This document shows positions 18,685-29,173 of a stretch of DNA of 64,000 nucleotides, in pieces; position 1 is the first letter of the stretch; every line of letters begins with the position of its first letter. The stretch covers positions 103,032,806-103,096,805 of the forward strand of contig CM069434.1 of the NCBI GenBank assembly GCA_035610365.1. Reading direction: 5' to 3'. The translations under genes were made by a program, and so were the position numbers. The DNA is from Aquatica leii (lineage: Eukaryota > Arthropoda > Insecta > Coleoptera > Lampyridae). The notes beneath the pieces were generated by a model. That model saw only the letters and a program-made list of their open reading frames with translations. It made no database searches and was not told the DNA's origin.

Positions 18685-21600
18685 TGTCCTTAAACGATAT
18701 AATTACAAAAATAAATAATCGTATAACATCAGAGTCAACTATAATCGATATATCATTAGAAATACTGAACAAATTTAGAACTAGTCTAAATGAAACTTTA
18801 AAATTGCGTAATATAAATAACCGCGTAAAACATGCGAAATCCTTTATTTGTCAAACACGTAAATTTAAACGGTTTTTTGTTAATTTAATTAAAAAGAATA
18901 TATTTCCGTCAACTGGAATTAATAGTCATTTGGAGACTGTTATAAATAATCTAAAGACTTTTGAAATTCGTTTTAAGAAGCTAATAGTAACAACGACGAC
19001 GACAACCGATAAAGTTTGTGCGAAAAAACGAAATGTTAAAGTTCGTAATTTATTATCACAACGCGTATGCTGGGTCGATACAGTATCAGCATTCAAAAAT
19101 CGCCTTAGAAGCGGATTAATTGTTAATATAAAACATAAAACTCTAGAAACGTTTTTAGAAGACTGTTTTAAACTATTTTACAATCGAGTTAGACGCATAT
19201 CTAATAACGATAAGAAGTCTTTTAAAGTAAATTGTGTTTTAATATGCGAGTTTATAAAAAAATCTATCATCGATGGTGAAAATAGCAACAATAGCAGCAA
19301 CAACAACAACAACAACAACAACAAAGGCAGAGATGGAATAATAATCGACAACAAATACTTTAATTCAAAAAACGCTCAAATTCTACCGAGTCAATTTAAG
19401 AATAAAGAAAGGTTAAAGGAATGGTTTTCGACTAATCTCATTGTAGATATTTTAAATAAATTAGACACTTTTCAAGAAGTTTCGTCGGGTTGGGCGTTAC
19501 ACAAAATCATAGCTCTTACGTTAAATATTTACATCGTAAATCGGATGTTTTGTGGTTCATCGTTCATCAAATTACCAAATGAAATAATCGCTAAAAGAGC
19601 AGTTGTTAATATACGCAACAACGATTATGGATGTTTTGGATGGAGTATTGTAGCTGCGATAACACCATCGAATGATGATGCTAAGAAAAAGAAAAATGTT
19701 AGCCGAACTACATCGTATCCGCATTATTCAACAATACTTAACTTGAAAGGTATACAATTTCCTATGACGCTTAAACAGATACCTAAGTTTGAGCAAATAA
19801 ATCCATCAATTTCGGTCAATGTTTATCAGCTATCGTTAAAGAGCGGAAAGAAAAAGAATACGAAACACTACATAACAACTCCTATATATCTAACATCGGC
19901 GAAGAAAGAAAAACATGCCAATCTACTTCTAATTCGAGAAAACTATCACGAAACAGACGGTGATGATGATGATGATGATGATGACAATGATGGCGACAAC
20001 GACGAGGACGACGGTGACGATGACGACGATGATGAAAACACCTCTGAAACTAGCTGTAATGATGATGGTGATTTGAAAGAGGGGCTCGAGAAAATCAATA
20101 CATACAAGTATACACCACCTAAGCGACAACGGTTGCAGCAGCAGCAGCAGTATGATAATTCTAATATTAAATCTACAGGTAGGATAAATGTAAGGTATCA
20201 TTTTTGTCTCATAAAAAACCTATCAAGATTGGTTAGTATGCAATTATCTAAAAATAAAAATAAAAAATATATTTGCGATCGTTGTTTACAATACTTTTAT
20301 TCGAAATCATGTTTAAATCAACATTTCATAGATTGTCAAAAATTAAATATGTGTAAAGTAAAATTTCCTAGACCGGGTAGTGTAATTAAGTTTAAGGATT
20401 TTATGAATCAAATGCCTGCACCGTTTGTTATATATGGTGATTTTGAATGTCTATTGCTAAATGCAAGTAACAATTCTCTAAATGCATTGAGATATAATGG
20501 TAGCGGGTGTGCTAACAGCAACATGAACAAATATCAGTATCATAAAGCTTTCAATTCAGGTTATTTTCTACAATGTCACTTTGATCGTTCCATATCGTTT
20601 TATAAAACATACAGAGGTCTTGATTGTGAGGATTGGTTTGTGAATGAATTAATTATGTTATCTGACATGTTATTTCAAAAATATTTTCAACAAACTGTAC
20701 CTATGAAGTCTATGTCTCGAGAGGAATTATTAAATTTCACATCGGCTTTCAATTGTCATATATGCGAAGAGTCGTTTAAAGACGAGATTGAGAAAGTTCG
20801 AGATCATTGTCAATTTAGCGGCCGATATCGCGGTGCTGCACATAGTTTATGTAATTTAAACTTCAAATGTTCTCAGGTAATTCCAGTTGTCTTTCATTCT
20901 CTATCCAATTACGATGGACATTTATTTATTAGAAACCTCGTTAAAAATGTAAAGGGAAGATCGATCTTCTGCCCTTGAATAAAGAACGTTATATTTCGTT
21001 TACAATCACTTTTAAAAACGGTTTAAAGTTTAGATTCATAGACTCGTTTCGATTTATGAATAGTTCGCTAGATAAGTTGGCTTCATATATGGATAAAGAT
21101 CATTTTCACATCGTAAAGTCGCATTTTCGCAATTTAACCGAAACACAGTTTAATTTAATATCGAAGAAAGGCATCTACCCATACGATTATACCGACAGTT
21201 ATTCTAAGCTTGTATCGACGACTAAATTGCCCGCTAAAGAACATTTTTTCAATAGTTTAACTAATAAGGACATTTCCGATGAGGATTACAATCATGCTCA
21301 AACCGTTTGGAACGAGTTCAATATTAAAAATTTAGGCGAATATAGAGATCTGTATTTAAAATCTGACGTTTTAATATTAGCCGATGTTTTCGAAAACTTT
21401 AGAAACAGCTGTATGGCTACATACAAGCTGGATCCTGTAAATTTTTTCTCGTTGCCCGGTTTCACATGGTCCGCAATGTTAAAGTACACTAAGGTTGAAT
21501 TGGAGCTTATATCCGACATCGACATACTAATGTTTGTAGAGCGTGGAATTCGAGGCGGGTTATCACAATGCTCGATAAAATATAGTAAAGCCAACAACAA

Positions 21601-22931
21601 GTACTTGAACGATCGTTATAATCCAAACGAGTCTAAAAATTATCTAATTTACCTAGACATAAATAATTTATATGGTCTCGCCATGTCACAATACCTGCCC
21701 TACGGCGGGTTTAAATGGTTAAACGTAACAACCGAAATAACAAACTTTATCTTACATGACGTTAAAAGCGATTCGGATCGGGGTTATTTGCTTGAAGTTG
21801 ACTTGGAATATCCTAGAAATATTCACGATCTGCATAATCATTTACCTCTTTGTGCCGAACATAAATGTCCTCCAGGAGTAAACAAAAGAAGCTATTAGCG
21901 ACACTAGAATCAAAATCGCGTTATGTCATTCACTATCGCAATTTGCAGCAATGCGTCAAATTAGGAATGTTATTGCGTAAAGTACATCGTATATTGGAAT
22001 TTAAACAGAGTGCTTGGTTGAAAAACTACATAGACTTGAATACGCGTCTGAGAACTCAAGCAACTAACGAATTTGAACGAAATCAATATAAGCTAATAAA
22101 TAATGCTGTTTTCGGTAAAACAATGGAAAATATTCGAAAGCATAGAGTGGTAAAGTTTGTTAAACGGTGGCATGGTCGTTATGGTGCCGAACATTATATT
22201 TCACAACCCAATTTCCATAGTAGCGTAATATTTAATAATAATACGGTCGCAATTGAAATGAATAAAACGGAAATTTTATTCAATAAACTTATATATGTCG
22301 GGATGTGCATATTAGACGTTTCAAAGATTTTTTTATACCGATTCCATTACGATTATATGCTTCAAAAGTTTGGTCATCAAAACTGTCATCTTTTATACAC
22401 CGATACGGATAGTTTAATTTATAACATACAACATAATGATATTTATGAAACTATAAAACGAGATTCACACATGTTCGACACCAGCGGGTACGCTGAAGAT
22501 AATATTTTCGGGATATCGCGAGTGAATAAAAGGGTATTAGGAATGATGAAAGACGAATGCAACGGCGGCATTTTATATGAATTTGTAGGTCTAAAATCCA
22601 AACTGTATAGTTTTAAAGTACAAAACCCTAATGATATTAATAATACTAACACAACCAACTCACAATCTGACTCTGCAATTGTTATTAAGAAGGCTAAAGG
22701 AGTTTTGGATAGCGTTGTACGTAATACAATTTCGTTTGACGACTATTTAAAATGTATAAGAGAAAATGTTACATTGCTGCGAGAACAACGAATGATTAGA
22801 TCCTCTACACATGACATTTTACAATTAAACAAAACAGAGTTGCTTTAGCCGCGAATGATGATAAACGGTGCATTCAGCCTGATGGAATTCATACACTAGC
22901 ATGGGGCCATTACTTGCTATCCGATTGTTAA
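18684..22931 (+). pseudogene. Protein-primed family B DNA polymerase, three frame breaks
   Basis: This replicates the linear element from protein-primed ends. The first frame (to 20978) has a long N-terminal region with Asn, Asp and Gln low-complexity runs, a zinc-finger-like pair (CDRC, HFIDC), the Exo I motif YGDFEC at about 20433-20450, an endonuclease-VII-like C..C/RDHCQFSGRYRGAAH block, and Exo II NYDGH near 20910. The second frame (to 21898) has the Exo III region and motif A, LDINNLYG, at about 21653-21676. The third frame has motif B, NAVFGKTMEN (about 22103), and motif C, YTDTDS (about 22398). The last 25-30 codons, with TLAWGHY, are in a fourth frame ending at 22931. Breaks are near 20963, 21883 and 22838, each equivalent to a one-base loss. 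All catalytic residues are present. Confidence 0.92.
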
Positions 22932-22964
22932 TTAGAATAAGAATGTGGTTTTAGTATAATCATT

Positions 22965-22966
22965 AC

Positions 22967-23021
<55 letters not shown>

Positions 23022-23300
23022 ATTTCAAGTTTTTCTTCTTCGTCTATTTTTAACATATATTTTGTGTGAATTTTAGTAGTAGTAGTAGTTGTAGTAGTAG
23101 TAGTAGCGGGCGCACACACTGTAGATATATAATAATAATAATAAATGCAAATAATAAAATTGAGTTTTTTATTTCTTAATACCTATCCCATTAGGTGGTG
23201 AGGATGATGATGATGATGATGATAAAGTATTTACCTTATCGCTGTTCACTCCGCTCACAGTTGAGTTGTATACAGACGGTTAAGCAATTGCGCAAGCTTT
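22965..23300. repeat. Microsatellite-rich spacer
   Basis: An ATT array lies at about 22968-23022, TAG arrays at about 23073-23105, AAT at 23131-23142 and ATG at about 23204-23222. No gene is supported between the polymerase stop and 23416. Confidence 0.85.
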
Positions 23301-23415
23301 ATTGCACCTCTCTACATACACGCACTTCTACATATTAGTCTGAGTCTATCTATGACGGTGTCGTCATCATCATCATCATCATCATTATCATCGCTGTCGA
23401 GTTAAAAGAACAAGA

Positions 23416-24496
23416 ATGAGTGAAAATAAATTACAACACGATATACACATGTTTCTAGAACGATCGAAGCGTAGAAGTGTACCATTACATTTGAATTCGA
23501 TGCCGACATTATTTGAAGATTGTGATGATGACAACAAAAGTGTTGAAATTTCGAGATCTCAATCGTCCGATTCGGGGTGATCAACGTTAACTACAACGTG
23601 TAATCAAATCGAAGAAGAAGAAGAAGAAGTTCGACTTACTCGTCATTATAATGCATCCATCGAACCTCTTGTAAACTCGACCAGCTACAAAATTGATTAT
23701 GAAGGTAGTAAATATATTGAAATCGGATACAGCACCTATCTAGATTTGAAACCTGTAATAAGAGTTTGGAGTAAACTAGACAGAGTGTAATAATAATGTT
23801 TCTTACGGTGCTGGTAGTGGCGACTGTGGTGGTGGTTATGATAAGGAAAATGTATTATTCACGGTCGAAGAATGGATTACATTTATAAAACTTCGATCGT
23901 ATATAATGAACGATTTCTATTATCGCAATTCTACAACAACAACAACAACGAGGACGACGACTTATAATGAAAGCATCACAAAAACCGACGATATCTCTCG
24001 CGATTTGAAAATACATTACAATCGCGTGTTTATTCGTAAAGATGGAATGGATAACATCGACGATGAGGATGATGATAAAAACTTTTCGAAAACAGTTACC
24101 ATAACACGCGATTTTCAATCATGTACTTTCGACAGCAAGTATGAAATGGACAGCTTCTTCAATTTAAGCGACATTGTCAACTATCGTCTAGAATTAATGT
24201 GTTCGTATAAATTAAAAGAGTTTTACGATTGTATTATTCATCATGTGACGGCTACGGCTGCGATTATGCGTAAAAGTGAATCTAACAACGATGGCGGCGG
24301 CGACGGCGATTGTGCTTTGCAACCGTATGATTTGTTTGAAAAAATTTTGAATTACGAGAATAATATAAATTCGCATAATGTATTATGTTTAATGGAACTT
24401 TTACATCACAGACCTGGTTATGTTATCTGTTGTATTGATAATTCAAGTAGTAGTAGTAGTAATAGTCTTAATGGTAACTTTGTATCAAATATGTAA
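23416..24496 (+). pseudogene. Unknown Polinton protein, broken by in-frame TGA and a frame break
   Basis: An ATG at 23416 opens 54 codons (MSENKLQHDIHMFLE start, a Ser-rich SRSQSSDSG end) to a TGA at 23578-23580. The same frame then stays open to TAA at 23788 (containing a Glu run, YIEIGYSTYLDLKPVI and VWSKLDRV). The +1 frame continues from 23789 through VLFTVEEWITF to 24496 with Thr, Asp and Ser runs. The YIEIGY-LDLKPV followed by an EEW block is a layout I recall from polymerase-adjacent proteins of other Polintons, of unknown function. I read it as one gene of about 360 codons with one nonsense codon and one frame break. Trinucleotide runs are frequent in it. Confidence 0.5.
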
Positions 24497-24552
24497 AATA
24501 TATACGATTTCTTAAATATTTATTCTTTCTCTTGATCCTAGGTAATAATCCG

Positions 24553-25174
24553 CATGTGAGTATGACTCATAAGAGGACAAAGATAATCACCCTATCCGCA
24601 TGTGACAATGAGTCATAAGGGTGAACCAACAGATCAATACCCGCCATGCACCGATGAGTCATAAGCGCTAAATGCAAATATTTAATTAATTTCATTCGAA
24701 TGCAGGGAGGGCTGCGGGAAAAGATAATCCACATGCGAGTATGACTCATAAGGGGGAAAAGATAATCACCCTATCCGCATGTGACAATGAGTCATAAGGG
24801 TGAACCAACAGATCAATACCCGACACGATGAGTCATAAGCAAGGGTGAACCAACAGATCAATACCCGACACGATGAGTCATAAGCAAGGGTGAACCAACA
24901 GATCAATACCCGACACGATGAGTCATAAGCGATAAATGCAAATATTGCAACTAATTAATTACCTACAATCCCACAAATTTGAATAACCACAATTATGCTA
25001 ATTAAACAGACACAAAAACCATGTGTCTCAAAATCCTCATAGGATTTTCACGGGCGTCCTAGAATCGGCGTCCTAGAATCGGCGTCCTAGAATCCCCCTT
25101 GATTTTTCACGGGCGTCCTAGAACCCCATAGCATTTTCACGTGTGTCCTAGAATCCCCATTGCTCTTTACTACT
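24553..25174. repeat. Right inverted terminal repeat of element A
   Basis: About 620 bp are the reverse complement of the left ITR, ending ...CTCTTTACTACT. It has three 45-bp units and eight ATGASTCAT sites (24562, 24608, 24654, 24741, 24787, 24828, 24873, 24918). It lacks the tandem duplication found in the left ITR, so it probably shows the ancestral form. Confidence 0.95.
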
Positions 25175-25180
25175 AATGTA
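25175..25180. repeat. Target site duplication of element A, right copy
   Basis: AATGTA directly follows the element end. Its last two bases, TA, are also the target dinucleotide of the Tc1-like transposon that begins at 25181. Confidence 0.95.
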
Positions 25181-25974
25181 CAATGCCTAAAAAAATAATT
25201 AGACACTTTTAAGCGCGACCTGCAAGGTAGGCAACCAAACTTACGTTATAACAAAACGCCTAGTTAAATTTGACAACATTGGCATTGTAGACATTACTTG
25301 CAGCGATATTACGAGGTTACTAACCATTCTTCATAAGCACTGCTTCAAGCGTTCAAAGAAATTTCCATTACTCCTTTTAAATTATTCGTATGAAAAATTA
25401 AAGGATACATATCTCCCTTTATAAAATCAAGACTAATTTCTCATACAAAACATTCCAAGTAAAATTTGAAAATACATACCATACCCTATGCTGTAAATCT
25501 AAAAATCACAAAATTGAAAAAACCCGAAATGCATTTTTCCGCTTTCTCTTAGTAACGTTTATTTTACATATTAACTATTTCGAGGGAATATAAATTTAAT
25601 AGTAATGAACTAAAATTGAAAATTCGTAGTTTGCATTTTTTTATGTTTTAGATTATTACAGTATCAACTACATTTTAATAGAAATAATATCTTAGATTTT
25701 ATTATAAATTATACATAAACACTATTTATATTACAAGAACAAAACTAGACACAGAAAATCCTAATAAAAAAAAATAATTAAAAATCATTTATTAATTTAT
25801 TTAAATATTTGTATTTTACATGTTAGTAATGGGTGTCATATCCATTATTGCTTATACATTCCCCCGTATACTGTTTGGCATCGAATTCATTAAACTGCCA
25901 CATACATTAGCTCCTTCCCACACGGTATTAATATAGCGATGCAAGTTATTTATATTTTCTATTTCTATGTTATT

Positions 25975-26705
25975 GTTCAGTTTGTTGTTCCACCCACGCA
26001 CGGCCACCGCCCACAAATTCTTATAGGGTTAAAATCCTGTGGCTTAAGTGGCCAATATTGAACTACCTTTGCCGTATGTATCAGAAAATTGTCCTGAACA
26101 AACCGAATTGGTCCTTCGGGATAAACTGCTCGTACGGAGGGCAACATAACGTTTTCCAACATCGTCAGGTAAGTTTGAGCGGTTAAGCGTCCATCGATAC
26201 GTGTTAATTCCCCTGGGCCAGCATCGCTCATCCATACCCAGTATGTAGCACTAATTCTCCCACTTTTTTTGTTGGGTTGCACATGTTTTGATTCATACCT
26301 AGAATTATTGGTCTCCAAAGAACTTTTTTACTATCTTGGGAAGTGCAGAAGGTTTTTTCATCTGTAAAAACAACACCTTTCCAATCAAAATATAAATGTT
26401 CTTTTGAAAACTGCAATTTCCGGTAGGCATTTTCTTCAATTATTACAGGTTTCTTTATAGATCGATAGGAACTTATTCCTTAATCTTTCAAAGTATCCCT
26501 TATTGTTTGAAAACTGCATTGTAGCTGTAGTCTTTCGCGAATGGTGGCAGAAGTTGTGAATGACGTCAAACGAGCATCTTGGATAATGTTGTCTTTTTTA
26601 ACTCTGGATAAGAGAGATGGCTTACCACTTCTATAGGCGGTCTGCAAAAGACGATAATTTTCCGAGCCTTGTTCTTCGCGTTGAAGCCAATCATGGACCA
26701 CTCTT
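25975..26705 (-). pseudogene. Tc1-like transposase relic
   Basis: From 26701 downward the reading gives a helix-turn-helix part (LLQTAYRSGKPSLLSRVKK, TSATIRERLQLQCS), then in other frames EEHLYFDWKGVVFTDEKTF-type DDE block (SKEHLYFDWKGVVF, TDEKTF), then VWMSDAGPGELTRIDGRL, and VQDNFLIHTAKVV, where the family has QDN.P.H. Several frameshifts and one stop (26460-26480) break it, and the final WP-PKSPDLNP block is damaged. It is inactive. Copy 2 at 59290-60065 is decayed independently. Confidence 0.8.
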
Positions 26706-27393
26706 TTTTAATAAAATAAATAATAGCTAATTAAAACTGCGCAAAAAAGTTTACGTTTACTGAAAGGCTCCGATAAAGTAATGTTATTAATTTAAGTGCA
26801 AAAGTTACGTTTTTCAAGTTAGCAGTACAAGGTTAGCATAATCAAATATAATATAGTTAGGCATTTGTTGCGAAAGAAAAAAAATTGTAATATTTTTACT
26901 TTTTTAGTTATGCGTTTTTCGGCTAACTTGAAGCAATTTAGCAGTAGGTATACCATTCTAAAAACTGCTTTAATGAATTTATTTCCTGTTTGTAAAATAA
27001 TAATAACGATATCAGCTTTTTTCTTTTACAATTAATTAACAACAATTTAGCAACAAATTTTAGACACATTTTAAACCGAATACCGATTCATTAAAACACT
27101 GTTTAGAATGGTGTACTACTAACTTGCCTCAAGTTTAATACATAATTAAAAAAGTAAGAAAACTACAAGTTTTTTCTTTCGTAAGAAATTAGTAACAAAT
27201 CTCTAATTATGATTTATTTGATTTTGCTAACTTTGTATTGCTAACTTGAGGGACGTAAAAAACTTGATACCCAATTGCTATTCGACTAAAACTTTTATAA
27301 TTTTATTATAAATAATTTCCTGTGATGTAGGTGAATAATTGTGCAATCTGAATTATACATCATATAATACCTATAAAATAGGTATATATACCC

Positions 27394-28440
27394 ATGTTTA
27401 AAATTGAAAAGACTGCTAATATCAAAGAACATTATCAAAAGCAAAATAAAAATTATCTTACCGATAAACCCATACGTGCAGCAATTACTCGGATAGAAAA
27501 TCCACATTCTCGTAAAGCAATAATCTTCCCTCTAGTTTCTGTTTGTCTAAGAAGACGTGGCATATTGCACAAAATTGACACACACAACACCACTAAATAT
27601 TATACATTACAAAATGAATTTTAAGTAACCTCTTTATATACCCGACTTAGTAATGGCGGATCCTTGGGCAGAAGAAAGCATTACTGGGGGTATAAAATAC
27701 TGCCCAGAAGAACGGGGTTTTAGATCTCTGGAAACATTGTTTTAGCGTAATTTTCATGAGAATTTCTGTATTCTTTCTTCTCAAATTTTAAATCAAACTT
27801 TGATTTTAATTCCAATACGCAAACTAGTAGTAACAAAGGTAGAAAAACATTTGTAAATTTTTGTGTAGTAGATAATTATACTAGTTTTATAATCAACAAC
27901 CCTAGGTTTTCTAAAATGAACCAAATTCAAATGATTGCAAAATTCATTACGTTGGCCAAATGTAATGTCTTGAACCCTATCAGGATTTATTAACATTGTC
28001 AAAAAAGGCAAAATAATAAGTAAAAGTAAAGGAAAAAAATATATAATAATATAAATTTAAAAAGAGTTTCAAAACTATAAATGATTAATATTTTGTAATT
28101 ATTTTGTTTAAAAATTTTACTTTTTTGTATTATATATTTTGTTGATGTTATTGTAGTTGTTTTATTATTATTTATTACTTAAAACAAGATTAAACATTAT
28201 TTCTATTTAGGGATATTTGCATTTTCTTATCTTATTTTTACACGATATTTCATTTAAGCGCCGAAATTTGGTGGGGCTACTATTGCGACACATAAATTTG
28301 TTTCTAAACGTTGTTGATCATTTTGTACAAAAAAAGAGACTGATTTTTCCAATGTTTGGTGATATATTTCCATTACTTAGTTTTAGCAAAAACCTGCAAG
28401 AGTTCTGTTTTTATTTATAGGTAACGAAACTTATATTAGT
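27394..28440. other. Non-transposase block conserved between both copies of the 4-kb transposon
   Basis: Frames in this stretch (for example LTDKPIRAAITRI and NPHSRKAIIFPLV on plus, 27394-27624; TMLINPDRVQDITFG on minus, about 27900-28011) match frames in copy 2 at 58342-58575 and 57985-58070. They are too broken to define a gene. It could be captured host sequence or a second element gene. I do not recognise a family. Confidence 0.35.
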
Positions 28441-29173
28441 TTTGATTTCCAGTTCAGTTACATCTAACTAAAGATAATATCTTTTTAAAAGAATATTAAT
28501 TTTCTCGCCGCTTGTAATATAATTAAGATTTCATAAAAACCACCTGAAAATAAAACTCTCCAGACACAGATAAGTAAATTTGAGTTATACTATATAGATA
28601 CTTTCCGTCTAATACTTAAACTAGTAGGTTTGAGATCATCCATAAATTGGGTTACATCAGCAAAGTTCAACCATTAATCACGTTCAAATGATGATAATAC
28701 TTCTTTTACAAAAAAAATCGGAATGTTGACTTTAATTTAATCCGGAAATATTAAAAATTTAGGCTAATTAAAACAGAAATTTCATATTTGGGCATGCAGT
28801 TTAAATTTATTCGAGTTATTAATGGAACTTTTTTAAATTTATTTTTATTATAAATCCAATTATAAATGACTTAGAACTTTTTTAATTAAGAACTATAGCA
28901 TTTATTTAAAACTTGAGCAGAGAACCTAAATACATAAATAGAAAATTTAGCAAAAAAAAATTATATCTTTATGGTACAATTTAGATACATAAACATGTTC
29001 TTTGAACGCTTAAGGCGGTGCTTATAAAGAATGGTTAGTAACTTCGTAATATCGCTGCAAGTAATGCCTACAATGCCAATGTGGTCAAATTTAACTAACT
29101 GTTATAACGTAAGTTTGGTTGCCTACCTTGCAGGTCGCGCTTAAAAGTGTCCAATTACTTTTTTAAGGCACTG

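Larger units (their letters stand above)
7123..25174. mobile_element. Element A: complete Polinton/Maverick (adintovirus-like), 18,052 bp
   Basis: Both ends carry AGTAGTAAAGAGCAATGGGG in inverted orientation and are flanked by the same 6 bp, AATGTA. Inside are the diagnostic Polinton set: a protein-primed family B DNA polymerase, a retroviral-type integrase with chromodomain, an FtsK/A32-type ATPase, an adenain-type protease, a double-jelly-roll-type major capsid protein, a penton-like minor capsid protein and a PLA2-bearing protein. Late-type genes lie on the minus strand (9074-17144) and replication-type genes on the plus strand (18100-24496), with a divergent control region between. The polymerase, ATPase and penton genes, the gene at 11362-12391, the PLA2/protease junction and the gene at 23416-24496 each contain at least one frame break, so this copy is probably not autonomous as assembled. 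The intact TSD and near-identical ITRs indicate a young insertion. Confidence 0.95.
25181..29173. mobile_element. Tc1-like DNA transposon, copy 1, with long terminal inverted repeats
   Basis: Left end CAATGCCTAAAAAA and right end TTTTTTAAGGCACTG are flanked by TA. About 180 bp at each end are inverted copies (phrases ACACTTTTAAGCGCGACCTG, AAACTTACGTTATAAC, TCTTTGAACGCTT). A decayed transposase lies on the minus strand at 25975-26705. The rest carries other conserved blocks shared with copy 2. At about 4.0 kb it is much longer than a typical Tc1 element (about 1.6 kb), so extra sequence has been acquired. Confidence 0.8.

Noticed and set aside
18417-18693. Poly-Ile / poly-Leu ORFs on both strands
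   Set aside because: They come from AAT microsatellites.
11627-22838. Programmed ribosomal frameshifting to explain the breaks in element A
   Set aside because: Breaks occur in both directions in many genes, without a shared slippery heptamer or downstream pseudoknot; one-base indels explain them better.
23578-23580. Selenocysteine readthrough at TGA
   Set aside because: No SECIS-like hairpin was noticed and the gene also has a frame break; simple nonsense is more likely.
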